Assembly: GCA_037447655.1 (NCBI GenBank)
Contig: JBBHKE010002877.1
Location: forward strand, 50,176 to 114,175
Reading direction: 5' to 3'
DNA: 64,000 nucleotides
Origin: Zygnema cylindricum
Lineage: Eukaryota > Streptophyta > Zygnematophyceae > Zygnematales > Zygnemataceae
This document shows, one piece after another, positions 33,855 to 44,340 of the stretch. Below the pieces are notes generated by a model. The model saw only the letters and a program-made list of their open reading frames with translations, made no database searches and was not told the origin of the DNA. The translations under genes were made by a program, and so were the position numbers. The number at the start of each line of letters is the position of its first letter. Positions within the stretch are counted from its first letter, which is position 1.

Positions 33855-34720
33855 GTGTTTTCTCAGTATTTAGAATATTTTGTGAAAAGTCTGGTTCAGT
33901 ATGTACCAAATTAATGTTACAGTGAACAGTGAGGGAGTTCTTGGTGTGACACACTTCAAGGCACGAGTCGGTAAATGAGACACTCTACAAAGATTCGTTC
34001 GTATTATTCAGACTTAACATAAAGACCGAAGTGTCACATAAAAGTTTCATCTTGGATGAAACTTTGAAATGATGGTCGGTGAAGATTTGCTGCCGACGGA
34101 AGGTGACCATCCTAGACCACGTCTATATACATCTGACGTGTTTGTACACGGTGTACTGTGATGTTAATTATCTCTAGTTTGTACAAAAGCGTGTTTTGTT
34201 TGATTAGTGTCTCAGTTCAGATTCTTTCTATATGACATACCTTGACATATTCAGGTATCCTCTTTTAGATAGTAGATATTATTGATGCATGGCTGGTATG
34301 CTTCCTTTGCTTAGTTAGGGCAATAAGTGGCTGCTAGCTCTTAGAAGAATAGATCTTTTAGGTATAAGAATAGGACTTAGCCATCTCAGAATTAGGAACT
34401 TGTTGTATCAAAATTATGCTGTAATATTTTTGATATATTTGACTGAGAATATCTCTTAGATATATTTGCAAATTTCTGTGTAAATTTGCACTTATGTTCC
34501 TTTGTGTATTATCTGCATTGTGTCAGATTTTTAGGCCTTTTGGTTGCCTAAATTATCTTTGACTGTGTTCCAAAGTTGTGTGTATTTTTTGGAGTATCTG
34601 TGAGAGCTTCTTGCTTATCTGAATTCTGTGATGTCTACTCGAGCATCATCTTCATCTTCAGTTGGTGTAGCAGTCACAAAACAACATTGGTTAGCTCTTT
34701 TGTGGATTGTGCCGCTTTAG
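33855..34720 (+). mobile_element. plus-strand copia LTR and gag start, another family
   Basis: A purine tract GCGAGGGGAG is followed by TGTTTTCTCAGTATTTAG, the usual polypurine/LTR junction. The LTR runs to about 34630 and shares words with 50645-51480 (GACATAC-TTGA-TATTC-GGTAT, GGCTGGTATGC). At 34632 an ATG opens MSTRASSSSSVGVAVTKQHW, typical of copia gag N-termini, before the frame is lost at about 34720, where the gypsy element leader seems to begin. Confidence 0.5.
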
Positions 34721-35278
34721 ATCTGCACTTGGGAGCGCCTGGATAGTAAGTTATTTGCCTTTATAGATTTGGCCTTTCAGCCTTGTCCCCTTGTTTGTAG
34801 TGTAGAAGGTTTTGGTAATACGCCTTCCTGATAGATCTGGCCATCGAGGCCCTGTTAGAGATTGATTGGCTGATTGGACAAGAGAGTGGTGTGGCCTGGC
34901 ATTTGAAGCATATCGGTTAGATCAATTTTGTTATCTGGTCATCATTTGTTGTTATCATTTTTTATGCCCACCGATTGAGATAATCTTGATTATCCTGTCG
35001 GAACCACCCGATCGTCGGCCTCGTTTAGGCCCACGGAATCTGGACTATCAGATTTATCTAGTTTTTTTGAACCATCCTTTCCTAAATATCTCGGGTCAAA
35101 TTTTCCCTCCGGTTTGATCTACTCTCACCTTAGTATTTTCTTTATCATCAGTCTCTTCCACATTTTTCGTTGAGGAAACTTACCACGATTCCCTTGACTG
35201 GTCGGATTCCAATTCATTATCTTTTTGGTTTCCACAAATTACAAATTCATTATTATCCCCAAGCATTCTATTATTGGA
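34721..35278 (+). other. gypsy 5' leader, no gene seen
   Basis: 558 bases between the copia gag start and the gypsy gag ATG. No LTR, no clear PBS and no credible frame are seen. The exact left border of the gypsy element is not determined. Confidence 0.4.
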
Positions 35279-36646
35279 AATGGCTTCCACATCCGAGGGA
35301 GGGGGTCGCCTTCATTTCTGTTTTTCAAGAATGAAGGACACCATGACTTTATCGCATATTCAAATGTTATTCGATACTGAAATGCGTGATCTTGCATTTC
35401 GGTTCCAAGATCGGTTTGACCTACGGGTCGCTTTCTCTCTTTTAGGCCGTTACCTTCGCGGTTCAGCCCTTACTCTTTATTCCCGCAAGTTTGATTCCGT
35501 ACTTGCGATGACAAAGTTTTCTCTGGCTTTTGCTAGGAGTCTTGCTATTATAGGACAACCAGAAATTCCCTACCAGACGGCAATCGCGGAAGTCCTTGAT
35601 CTCAACAGCGATGTTATTACATCAGCAGTTCCGAAAATACCGCAATAGTTTGCTATATCCGCACGTGCTGGAATACCAGCACGACCAGCGATGACGATCC
35701 CTATACTGGATCCGCTCTCATGTTTGACATGTTGCAGGCGGAATACCATATGCAAAATCTTGACCAAGTTCGTGAGTTAATGAACTTCGAACGGAAGTCA
35801 GGAGAGACAGACCGTGCCATGCGTGCTCGTATGGAAGCTCTTCGTGAAGCATTGTCGGGCTTCATGTCGGATGCTGAAGCTTTCCAGATATTTGTAAGAC
35901 AGTTTCCGAGTCAGTCTAAGAAATTTATTTAGAGTCACCTGACTAAAACGTACGGCTTGAAGTTCACTTTTGACCAAGCCGCCGAGCATGCCGTGGAATA
36001 CGGAATGCAAAATTGTTGGTGGGAAGCCCATGACCGTCCTAAAGCGGTCCCAAAAGAACTGATTGTTCCACCATGGAACAATCCTCGTCCTAACAACCGA
36101 CTTTCTAAAGTTCCAGCCATGGGAACCCCACTTGTTGAACTTGGAAACCGTTTATGTTTCCGATGTGAGAAGACGGGGCATGATGCCCGAATGTGTCGAG
36201 ACAAAACTGTTACCTGTACACATTGCAAGCAAACTGGACATTATGTCCAACGTTGTTATATAAAAAACCCGGATATTTCTTATCAGAACCAAATTAAAAG
36301 TGGTGGCATTCTCGCTCGATCCGCAAAATCGGTTCAACCGGTTAAAGAACTGGAGAAGGACACCACTCCACCTAAGGTATCCCGAAGAGAGAGAGAGAGA
36401 GCGTTTAGAAATGCAAGAGCAAATGGCGGCTATGATGAAAGAACAATTCGCAGCCTTGATGACTCAAATGAAGCCACAATTTACAGGCATGGCTCGCATT
36501 GTAGTACACATGCCAACGTTGGCAGGTCGAATCTTACGAGATTCCACCATCCAACAAAGAGAGGCTACCTTCGACAAAGGTTCGACCGATCACAGCCGTG
36601 ACGGTAAAATTCCTTACACACGCATTCCTTTGTCATTCACTTAAGA
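35279..36646 (+). pseudogene. gypsy gag with two zinc knuckles, broken
   Basis: ATG at 35279 (MASTSEGGGRLHF), then the capsid-like part (FDLRVAFSLLGRYLRGSALT), a gap, and the conserved gag block MLQAEYHMQNLDQVRELMNF to FVRQFPSQSKKF. Two CCHC knuckles follow, CFRCEKTGHDARMC (36150s) and CTHCKQTGHYVQRC (36215s), for RNA binding. The frame changes at about 35648 and 35935 and again inside an (AG)n run at 36387-36401, after which a Gln/Met-rich coiled stretch (QEQMAAMMKEQFAALMTQM) continues in another frame. Confidence 0.78.
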
Positions 36647-36899
36647 ACCTTCTCCTCCCTTGCCAGAAAACGCTTCAGCCATCGCGGCTGAAGCTCTCAA
36701 CATAGTGGATCGAACTATACACGAGGCACACAGCGTAAAAGAACGCTTGTGCATTCTATCCAATATGATTTCCGACTCACAAAAAATCTCCCCTATATCC
36801 TTTACTTCCGATAGCTCATCTGCAGCTGCCGCGTTACAAACACTTCAGCTGCACATAAATCTTTCTGCTATTTAGTCTATTTCCATATAGGAGCGAAAT

Positions 36900-37564
36900 T
36901 CCCTCGATCCTCACATCAGTTTTTTGGATAACGCGAAATGTGTATTGTTGATCAATGGTATAGCCCCTTCCGTGCCTCTCATAGATACAGGTGCAAAGCC
37001 GGTGATATTGGGCTCCAGCTTTGCACTCAAGCTTGGTCTAACTCCGGACAAGCTTGAGACCACTTCTACTCGCTTGTTAATATCAGCGGGTACTACCGAG
37101 CCAGTTCTAGGAATCACTAAGGAACCGCTCGCTTTGAGGTTCCAGAACGGAACGACCACAGACTTTGTTGAGATCTCGGTTCACGCTCTGGTCACTAAAT
37201 GTATATGTGAATGCCTGTGGGATGTGCCGCTATACTCGTGGTAGGTGGAGGTGACATGCATGATTATACATTTTCTTATAGGCCCACTAACTTCCCAGAA
37301 AGCAAAATTTGCATTCCGCTAATTTTTGTTAGAAAGCCCATGCCTGTTATGGCAAATTCGGCCACATCTATACCTGTATTTTCACGGAATTCGGTGGGGG
37401 CCGAAATATTTCATTCATTGTCAGCAGAAGAAATTATGCCCAATAGTTCTTACTTACCAGAAATTTTTAGTGACCCGGGTTTTCTTATAGATACGAAGGA
37501 ATTCGTCCGAATATATAACCAAACCTTGTCAATTCGACTTTCTCCGCTCTCTCCTAAATCTTAG
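36900..37564 (+). pseudogene. gypsy aspartic protease and linker
   Basis: The retroviral-type protease reads CVLLINGIAPSVPLIDTGAK with the intact active triad Asp-Thr-Gly-Ala near 36983, then VILGSSFALKLGL and the flap region to ALVTK. The second half, with the family's C-LLG-like motif, continues in another frame (CECLWDVPLYSW, then GCAAILVVGGGDMHDYTFSY). A linker of about 100 residues (to 37564) then leads to the methyltransferase. Protease cuts the polyprotein. Confidence 0.72.
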
Positions 37565-37617
37565 TCCCAACAGACTCTTTTAGGTTTCTTCCCATTAATT
37601 GGAATCCGGTCTAATTG

Positions 37618-38649
37618 AAACCTCATCCAAATGGATTGGTGATTTTGGTCCTGTTCGGTGAAAAAGGCACTTCCCTTCTTGTATGTTTGCGAAATGGATT
37701 ATTAATCCGATTTTATTATTCGGTTGAGATTGATCCGTTAGCATGGAAAGCACAATTACATCATTGTAATCTGGTACATTCCTAATACCCGCATTTGTTA
37801 CCAAAATCTGCATACGAGCATATGCATACTGCTCTCCCAAAGGACATGCGGATAATGGGCAACCATCACTTATAGGATATTGGTCCTATCGATCTAGTTT
37901 TTGGCGGATGGGAGTACCAGGGAATGTCTCGGGCTGGGAAAGGTCTCGGATTAGGCGATCCCTGCACCAAATTATTTTTTGAATTGGTTCGTGTTCTGCA
38001 TTTTCTACAAACTTTAGATCATCCTATGGGATATATCTTGGAAAATGACGCAACCTATAATGATCCAAGACCTACACTTTTGGCTGATTATCAACAGATT
38101 GAACAATTAATTGGGCTGCCTCTTATTATTGACGCGGCTCGCCATGGCTCACTAGCACACCGAGTTCGCTCCAAATGGACGAACCTGATCGATATTGGTA
38201 GACTCCGTGAGGCCAACTTGTTAGTTTGTCCTCCTCCTACAGACATTCAAGCTGCTCTTCTTCCTTTCCACAAGGTGCAGCCTTGCATTCAAAAGGACTG
38301 TCCCCCTAATTTCAGTGTCAATGTCCTGGGTCAACCTCTCAAGGTGCTTCCTACCTTAGTTTCTTACCCACATTCACATACATTCTCTAATGACGGTCTT
38401 GGCATGCTCTGAAACATTCATACCGGTGAGCTCGAAGAGCCTACCTCTACGGAACCAGAACACCTCATGCATTTCATTCCTGGCACTACAGCCGCTACTG
38501 GTCTTATAGAACGCCAAAGATGCATTTTATTAGATCGTGTCATGGACCCCCAGTCTTTGTCTTTTGTTTTAGGGCTTGGATTTGTAGCTGGTCGCCACTC
38601 TCAGGCACATCCGTCTCAACCAGCTGGGGGGGGGGGAATGCATCACTAA
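37618..38649 (+). pseudogene. C5 cytosine DNA methyltransferase domain in gypsy pol
   Basis: 344 codons in a single frame with only three stops (near 37792, 37873 and 38409). Motif I: LFGEKGTSLLVCLRNGL (cofactor loop, usually F-x-G-x-G). Motif II: YYSVEIDPLAW. Motif IV: IDLVFGGWEYQGMSRAGKG, where Pro-Cys is expected at 37912-37917 but Glu-Tyr is found (the Cys nucleophile TGY is TAC). Then KLFFELVRVLHFLQ. Motif VI: YILENDATYND (Glu-Asn kept at 38041-38046, Val to Asp). Motif VIII: DAARHGSLAHRVRSKWTNL, like the AHRAR-FWGNL of DNMT3/DRM enzymes. Motifs IX/X: KVLPTLVSYPHSH and FIPGTTAATGLIERQ then QRCILLDRVMDPQSLSFVLG. The family transfers methyl groups from S-adenosylmethionine to cytosine C5. 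This copy is dead through the lost Cys and the stops. It ends at a G11 tract (38627-38637) where the frame shifts. Confidence 0.85.
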
Positions 38650-39019
38650 GAAAATATTTCCGTCCCACTCTCCAAGGGACCACATTTCATTTTTTCCTCT
38701 TTCCTTCTCCAATTCCACTAGTCCCGGAGATCTTTATCTACGATTTCGTCAATGCTAGCCATATGTCCTAGTCTATTCCCGCATACACGGCTGTCCAGTC
38801 TACAAGTCCCATGCATATTCCACCCACTCCTCATTGGAGTGCTGCTTTTCCAACACGCAGCTGGAATCATTCGGTTAATTGCATTAAACAGACACCTATA
38901 GCTTACGAGTTAGGTTAAACCCTTATCGCAGAGGAGTAGTTGGCCTTTCCACAAGGTATGAAGCTATGACAACCAAAAATTCTGATGCTCTTAAATGGAA
39001 ATTCGACACCAATCTAACA
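38650..39019 (+). other. linker between methyltransferase and RT
   Basis: About 370 bases with short, shifted frames (after the G11 tract: NASLRKYFRPTLQGTT, then Pro-rich pieces). No domain recognised; probably a decayed polyprotein linker. Confidence 0.45.
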
Positions 39020-39952
39020 AAGGCCAAACAAAAGTAACTGAATGACGTAGTTTTACGGAATATTGATGCCTTTGCCTTTTGTATGAACGATTTGGTTTGT
39101 CATACTGCTTATAAGATGTCGATAGATCTCCAAGATGATCGCCCGATATTTAAACCGAAACATCGTTCGTCAAAAACAAAATGGGAAATGGTAGACGAGC
39201 GATGTACTTAACTAGAGGAAGCTGTCCTAATCTATCGGTCAGACTCCATATTTGCAGCTCCCACTGTCTTGCCTCGGAAAAAGGATTCCGATGATATTTT
39301 GACTGAACGTCGAATGTGTGGTGACTATTGTGAACTAAATGCTAGAACGGTTCAAGATCGTCATCCCATGCCTCTTGCCGAAGAAATATTTGATCACATG
39401 GGCGGAGCAAAGTATTTTAGTATCCTTGACCTCCGTCAGGGATTCAATCAAATTGAGATAGAGGAAAAAAACCGACATAAAATTTCCTTTTGGGGTAGCG
39501 ACGACCGATGGGAATGGGCCGTAAAGCCATCCAGACTGAAAAATGCTCCGGCACTATTTCAAAAAGTTAGGGACTCTGTTCTTGGAGGTTGTAAGTTTGC
39601 TAGATGTTACATCGATGACCTCATCATTGCCTCGGCTACTATCGAAAAGCACGCAGCTCACATCGAATGGGTATTGACTGAATTGAAAAAGGTCGGATTA
39701 AAATGTCATCTAGCGAAATGCACCTTTGGAGCTGAGGGAGTGCCTTACCTCGGCCATTTTATCTCGGCTGAGGGGATCACCCCTCTCGAAGCAAAGGTAG
39801 AGGCAATCAGTAAATTGCCTGCTCCCACAGACCTTACAAGTCTGCGAGGTTTTCTTGGACTTGCTAATTATTATCGTAGGTTTGTTTCTAATTTTAGCAC
39901 CATCGCATCTCCGTTAAACGACCTTCTCAAGAAGGAAGTGGGGTTTATATAG
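39020..39952 (+). pseudogene. gypsy reverse transcriptase
   Basis: The front part (about 39060-39268) carries two stops but reads as the RT start (FKPKHR, EEAVLIYRSDSIFAAP). The rest is a clean frame to 39952: RMCGDYCELNARTVQDRHPM, KYFSILDLRQGFNQIEIEE (first catalytic Asp), the box CYIDDLIIAS (YIDD instead of the common YVDD/FLDD), CHLAKCTFG, YLGHFISAEGI and the thumb motif SLRGFLGLANYYRRFV. It copies element RNA. A stop (TAG) ends the frame where RNase H begins. Confidence 0.88.
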
Positions 39953-40440
39953 GGTCCCGATCAGATTTCAGCATTTCAAAAATTACAAAAAACCTCTTTA
40001 TCTAGTGCTCTAATTCTCCGTCCTCCCAATAACAAACTCCCATTTTGTCTCCAAACAGATTTTGGGAAACCCGGAATAGCTGCCATCTTGACACAAAGAG
40101 AGTCGAGCGGAGAGGAATACGTAGTTGCTTACGCGAGTAGAAGCAATAATCGGGCTGAATCAAATTATAGTAGCTACGAAGGAGAGTGTCTAGCCGCGGT
40201 TTGGGGAGTCATTCACTTCCGCCATTATTTGTACGGCAAACCTTCACACTCCTAACTGACCATCAACCCTAACATTGGCTGATGACAAACGATAAGCTTT
40301 CCGAGAAGCTAACCCTGATGGGCTTTAATCTTACAAGAATATAACGTTGAAATAATTCATCGACCCGGCCTGCTTAGTCTGAACGCAGACAGAATTTCCT
40401 GAAATCTTTTGCCTCGAACGCAGACAGAATTTCATGAAAT
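39953..40440 (+). pseudogene. gypsy RNase H
   Basis: Reads GPDQISAFQKLQ then FCLQTDFGKPGIAAIL (catalytic Asp), VVAYASRS, SSYEGECLAAVWGVIHFRHYL (catalytic Glu) and, after a shift, the LTDHQ motif, where the third acid is expected. Several stops after 40250. A direct repeat of about 40 bases (GAACGCAGACAGAATTTC.., twice at 40380-40452) disrupts the end. Confidence 0.78.
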
Positions 40441-40571
40441 CCTTTGCCTCGAACGACAGATAACGGAGTTCGACAGGATTTCGATGACGAGAATGTTCCC
40501 GTCATGTCAATGGGTTCTTATCTTACTTACTGCCTGGCCTCTATTCCGAACCCCCGTCCCACCATAGATCC

Positions 40572-41450
40572 TTGGCGTTATGGGCCTCTTTTCTTTTCTT
40601 ATCCACCCAGACCATCAGGTGCGACACTACCTCTGATGAAGAAGAAAGAGTGAAAAGGAGGGCCAAAAGTTACCTTTGTCTCGGAGGGTTTTTAGATCGG
40701 TTAGTGTCGGATGGAAGCCATAGACACGTCCCTCGTCCTACCGAGCGACTTTCCCTAATTGAACAAATTCACACCAAGCTTGGTCACTACGGTACCAAGC
40801 GGACGTTAAGTCTTGTTCATTTACAGTATTGGTGTTCAAGAATGCAAGCTGATGTCGCTGCTATTCTACATAAGTGTGCTACCTGTGATCGTCTCCAAAC
40901 TTCGTTCTCTAACCGGCAGACTACGCTCCAACCTCTACCCATTAGGGGTTTATTCTATCGATGGTCGGTCGATTTGGCCAACCTTTTCCCATCTCACATA
41001 GAGGGAAACAATATATCATGATTATGATCAAAAATTTCAGTAAGTGGGTAGAAATCGTAGCATTGCCTCATAAGACAGCTAAGTAAATAGCGCGCGAAGA
41101 ACATGTCCTTTGAGATACAGTGCTAGCCGGTCTTTACGGGATCAGGTACAAAGTGGGGAGAATTTCAAGAGATGGATGAGCTCTCATTGATCATCGTCGT
41201 ACAAGTCGGGATCACCCCTAGGCCGATGGCCTAGCTGAACGGGCAGTCCAAACATTTCGGGCCTTGCGTAAATATTACTTTGAGAAACACATTTCGGTTT
41301 GGGACGAGTCCCTCGGTTACATTACCATTGGATATCGCATGTCAGTTCAGGCTAGTCAGGCTAATTTCAGCCTGTATTATGTTTTATTTGGGCGACAACC
41401 GTTGTTGGTCGCAATATTCAGAAAGCTACAAGCTTTCAACTTCCGTTGAT
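40572..41450 (+). pseudogene. gypsy integrase, catalytic residue lost
   Basis: The H2C2 zinc site is intact: IHTKLGHYGTKRTL with the two His and ILHKCATCDR with the two Cys. The first catalytic Asp is in RWSVDLANLF (near 40970). The second, normally in T-D-x-G-T, reads TGSGTKWGEF, so the Asp is lost. The Glu is kept in ADGLAERAVQTFRALRKYYF. Frames change near 41020 and 41230. It normally inserts the cDNA into the genome. Confidence 0.8.
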
Positions 41451-41599
41451 GTCAGACACTATCTTTTTGGAAGAACTCACAAGTCGAGCTTTGCTTTTTG
41501 CCCGTGAAATGCCCATGGCTTTTGATAACCTGCAGATTGCCCAGCATCGAGACACACTTCGGTTTGCCACCACTCGAAGCGGCAGTTAGAGGCCGCAAC

Positions 41600-42000
41600 A
41601 GAAGCCCTATCGGGTGGGAGACTATGTTTATCTTCGCAGGCAATCTTTCGACGCTTTGGACACTGATGTTTCTGCACACATCCTACGGATCATCGAGGTG
41701 GATCCGAACGAAATGTTGGGATTACAAGGAGCGGACACACGGACTTTTCGAGAGCACTCCAAGAATTATGCTCCATGTTACTTACCAGATTTGTCGCAGG
41801 ATATGGATCCTATGCGGATGCCAATTACGAAGGTGACGGCATGTACCTTTTGTCATCGATCGGACGCGGAAATGCTATCAGTGGTTTCAAATGGAGTGTT
41901 TGGTGCCACCATTGTTGGTGGTTCCGGATGGTCACTGGTTTTGCCACGGATGCCGCGAGCTTCCGGTCGTGTTGGCCACCTCCTCTGTCGGCTAAAGAGC
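41600..42000 (+). pseudogene. integrase C-terminus with PHD-finger-like cluster
   Basis: After an SH3-like segment (GDYVYLRRQSFDALDTD, AHILRIIEVDPNE) a cysteine-rich end follows: CTFCHRSDAEM (Cys-X2-Cys at 41842-41853), a WCHHC piece in a second frame near 41912, and VPDGHWFCHGCREL in a third, the typical W-x-C-x2-C end of PHD fingers. Two frameshifts divide it. In many gypsy elements this position holds a chromodomain that guides insertion by reading histone marks; a PHD finger could do the same job. Confidence 0.6.
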
Positions 42001-42010
42001 TGGGGGGGGG
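42001..42010 (+). other. G9 tract, likely gypsy polypurine tract
   Basis: AGCTGGGGGGGGGAATAAACC marks the end of the coding region and the start of LTR sequence that is repeated at 43718. A second AGCTG plus G11 run with GAAT lies at 38622-38640. Confidence 0.5.
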
Positions 42011-42796
42011 AATAAACCGACCTTACCATAACTAGCTAAGTCGTTGACCTTTCTTTTTCTTTCACCTTGCCTGTTGTTTTATTTATTCATTTTTCTCTTT
42101 CATGTCGTATTTCATTCACAATATATTTTCATCGTTCGGGTTTGAGTTAAGCACAGCAGATGATATTGCATGCATCTTCATGTTATTTGATACATGCACG
42201 ATAGCTGTCATGCCACATCTCGTTGGCCATTTTAGTTGTTTATATTTAGGTGTAAGGACGGGCAGCCGCTACACTAATTTGTATTTGGGTGTTATTTGGG
42301 TTTCGCAAGACTCTATGACGTGTACCGTATGACCTACATTCTCTGTAATTTCCAGGATGACGATTTGGACCGTTCCCGCGGTCCTACCGTATGACATATA
42401 TGTCCCGCGATTTCCGCCAATAGTGGATTTGATTATTTCGCGTCGACCGTACGACTTACGTCGACCAGAATTCCCGCGGCCACAAATTGGACCGTACTTG
42501 CGGTCTTGTCGTACCTGTTTTTATTTCCCGGATTTCCGACGACAATGAATCGGGTCGATTCACGTCGACCTTATTTATTTATTTTTTCCAAGATTTTTCG
42601 CCGACAACTTACGTTAAAATTCACGATGGTACAAATAAACTTATCGTTTTATATACATTTTCCGCGATTCTCGCTGACGACAATTTTGATCATTTCACGG
42701 CTACCGTACAAGCTTCCATTCCCTTGAACCCCGGCCGACAGCAAATTTTAATCATTTTGCGTGGAGTAGCATCTCGGCCGTCGACATAAAGTATGC
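42011..42796 (+). repeat. gypsy 3' LTR, first part
   Basis: Starts AATAAACCGACCTTACC. The first 190 bp recur at 43718-43915, and the following part (GTCATGCCACATCTCG, GGACGGGCAGCCGCTACAC) recurs inverted at 45770-45862. CpG-rich from 42350 on. It is broken at 42796 by a copia LTR fragment. Confidence 0.65.
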
Positions 42797-43060
42797 TGAA
42801 ACTCTGAGACCTCCATTGGCCCTCAGAGTATGCAGATCCAAAAGAAGCTAATCTAGATAGTGCCGACTCCAAGTTGATATAAACCCAAATGACTGACCCC
42901 TTCACAGTCAGAACCCCAATATAGATTCACCCTTGTGAAATAACACTTTCTGTGTGCTCAGTTCCACCACAGAATGCAAAGTTAGAATATGAGATTTGGA
43001 CACATTCACCCACTTTGACTTTCCCTTAGAAACACAGCCACCCTGGCAAACAAAAACTCT
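42797..43060 (-). repeat. copia LTR fragment inside the gypsy LTR
   Basis: TGAAACTCTGAGACCTCC to GGCAAACAAAAACTCT, nearly identical to 106-370. It has no PBS and no other end, so it is a broken insertion or conversion patch. Confidence 0.75.
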
Positions 43061-43915
43061 ACATAGCACGCTGTACTCTGATTGGCTTGTTTTTGCTAGG
43101 CGTAGTTTTTGTTACTTAGTTCATTTCGGATCATTTCCTGCACACAATTTTCAAGTGCAAGAATTATTCATTTTATTTCTTTTCAGTATTGAGGATTTTC
43201 TTCAGCCATCTTTTTACTTGTAAAATTGTCCGGACAGCTTAGAGGCAATTTCCTGCCTTTGCATGAAGCGTCTAGTTTTCCATTACATTATCAATATCTT
43301 GTAAAGCCTTACATATTAATCTATACGGCTTCGGCCAAGACCTACACGGTTTCCCTTCACTTTTCTTGTCCTTATGAGTGGATTTGGACCGCGATCTCAC
43401 TACACGAACTTCTTTCCCTGGCTGTGGCTCAATTCTAATTAGTGTGGAAGTTACATGTTGGGATTTTGATTTGTTGTGTTTATTTCTTGTGATAGTGTAT
43501 TTATTTCTATTTGGCTTTTGCGCATCTTTTGAGTTGGGTTATCTCAAACCTCATAAGTGTCGCGCATATAGTCATTTTCAGTTTTTATTTATCTTTCTCG
43601 GTTGTTTATGTTTTGATTTATTATATTTAAGTATAAATTCAGATTATTCTCGATAAAGATAACTCTTGCAAGGAATATAAATAGACCGTGGGGCCTAGTG
43701 GTCATCCATCGGCTGAATAAACCGACCTAACCAGAACCAGCTAAGTCGTTGACCTTTCTTTTTCTTTCACCTTGCCTGATGTTATATTTGTTCATTTTTC
43801 TCTTTCATGTCTTATTTCATTCACAATATATTTTCATCGTTTGGGTTTGGGTTTGAGTTGTGCACCGCTGATGATATTGCATGCATCTTCATGTTATTTG
43901 ATAGATGCACGACAA
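43061..43915 (+). repeat. gypsy LTR, end part and second start
   Basis: 43061-43717 matches the inner end of the inverted LTR at 44341-45000 (CGGTTTCCCTTCA, GAGTGGATTTGGACC-like, AACTCTTG-AAGGAAT, GACCGTGGGGCCTAGTGG). At 43718 the LTR start (GAATAAACCGACCTAACC) appears again and runs to about 43915. Either two LTRs are joined end to start or AATAAACC belongs to the LTR end. Short open frames here are not genes. Confidence 0.5.
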
Positions 43916-44340
43916 AAGGTTTGAATGCGGGTTTAGTGAACAGGCAAAATATCTTTAGGGGAAATCAAAAAGGTGGATAAAGTAATGTCATAGTGTAGGA
44001 AACAAATTTAACAAAATAGGGGGATACCTAAAGACTGTAATTTTGTGTTCCCCCATTGGATCACATAATTCCCCTTTGTATATGAAGCCTCTAGTGAATT
44101 ATAAATGGTCTTCTTTGTCGTGCATGTGTCCAATGTGTCCAATCAAACCAAAAATCATGCAGCCCAACCAGCTGGCGAGTAGAAAACATGGAATAAACAA
44201 CAGCAAAGCACATCCCGAAGCAAAAAGAAATATATTACAAAGCTAATATGAATATGACAAAGTAAAAATGAGATAACATGTGGAAAGGATAAAAGGTGAA
44301 AGGTGAGTGGGAAGCCGAGAGAGAGATCCATTTATTCAAC
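43916..44340. other. junction DNA with a copia LTR start fragment
   Basis: 44036-44110 (TGTAATTTTGTGTTCCCCCAT .. ATGAAGCCTCTAG) matches the LTR start at 30263. The remainder is unassigned. Confidence 0.5.

Larger units (their letters stand above)
34721..42796 (+). mobile_element. Ty3/gypsy element encoding a DNA methyltransferase
   Basis: A decayed but nearly full-length gypsy internal region on the plus strand: leader 34721-35278, gag 35279-36646, protease about 36920-37250, cytosine methyltransferase about 37618-38649, RT 39020-39952, RNase H 39953-40440, integrase 40600-41450, PHD-like C-terminus 41600-42000, a G9 tract as likely polypurine tract, and 3' LTR from 42011. RT before integrase defines gypsy order. 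No 5' LTR matching 42011-42796 is seen at the left, so the 5' end is lost or replaced. LTR pieces of the same family lie at 43061-43915, 44341-45866 (inverted) and 62480-62812. Confidence 0.82.

Noticed and set aside
39269-39952. RT considered as a caulimovirus-type (pararetroviral) polymerase
   Set aside because: Order protease, RT, RNase H, integrase with an H2C2 zinc site and LTRs defines a Ty3/gypsy element; no movement-protein or coat motifs seen.
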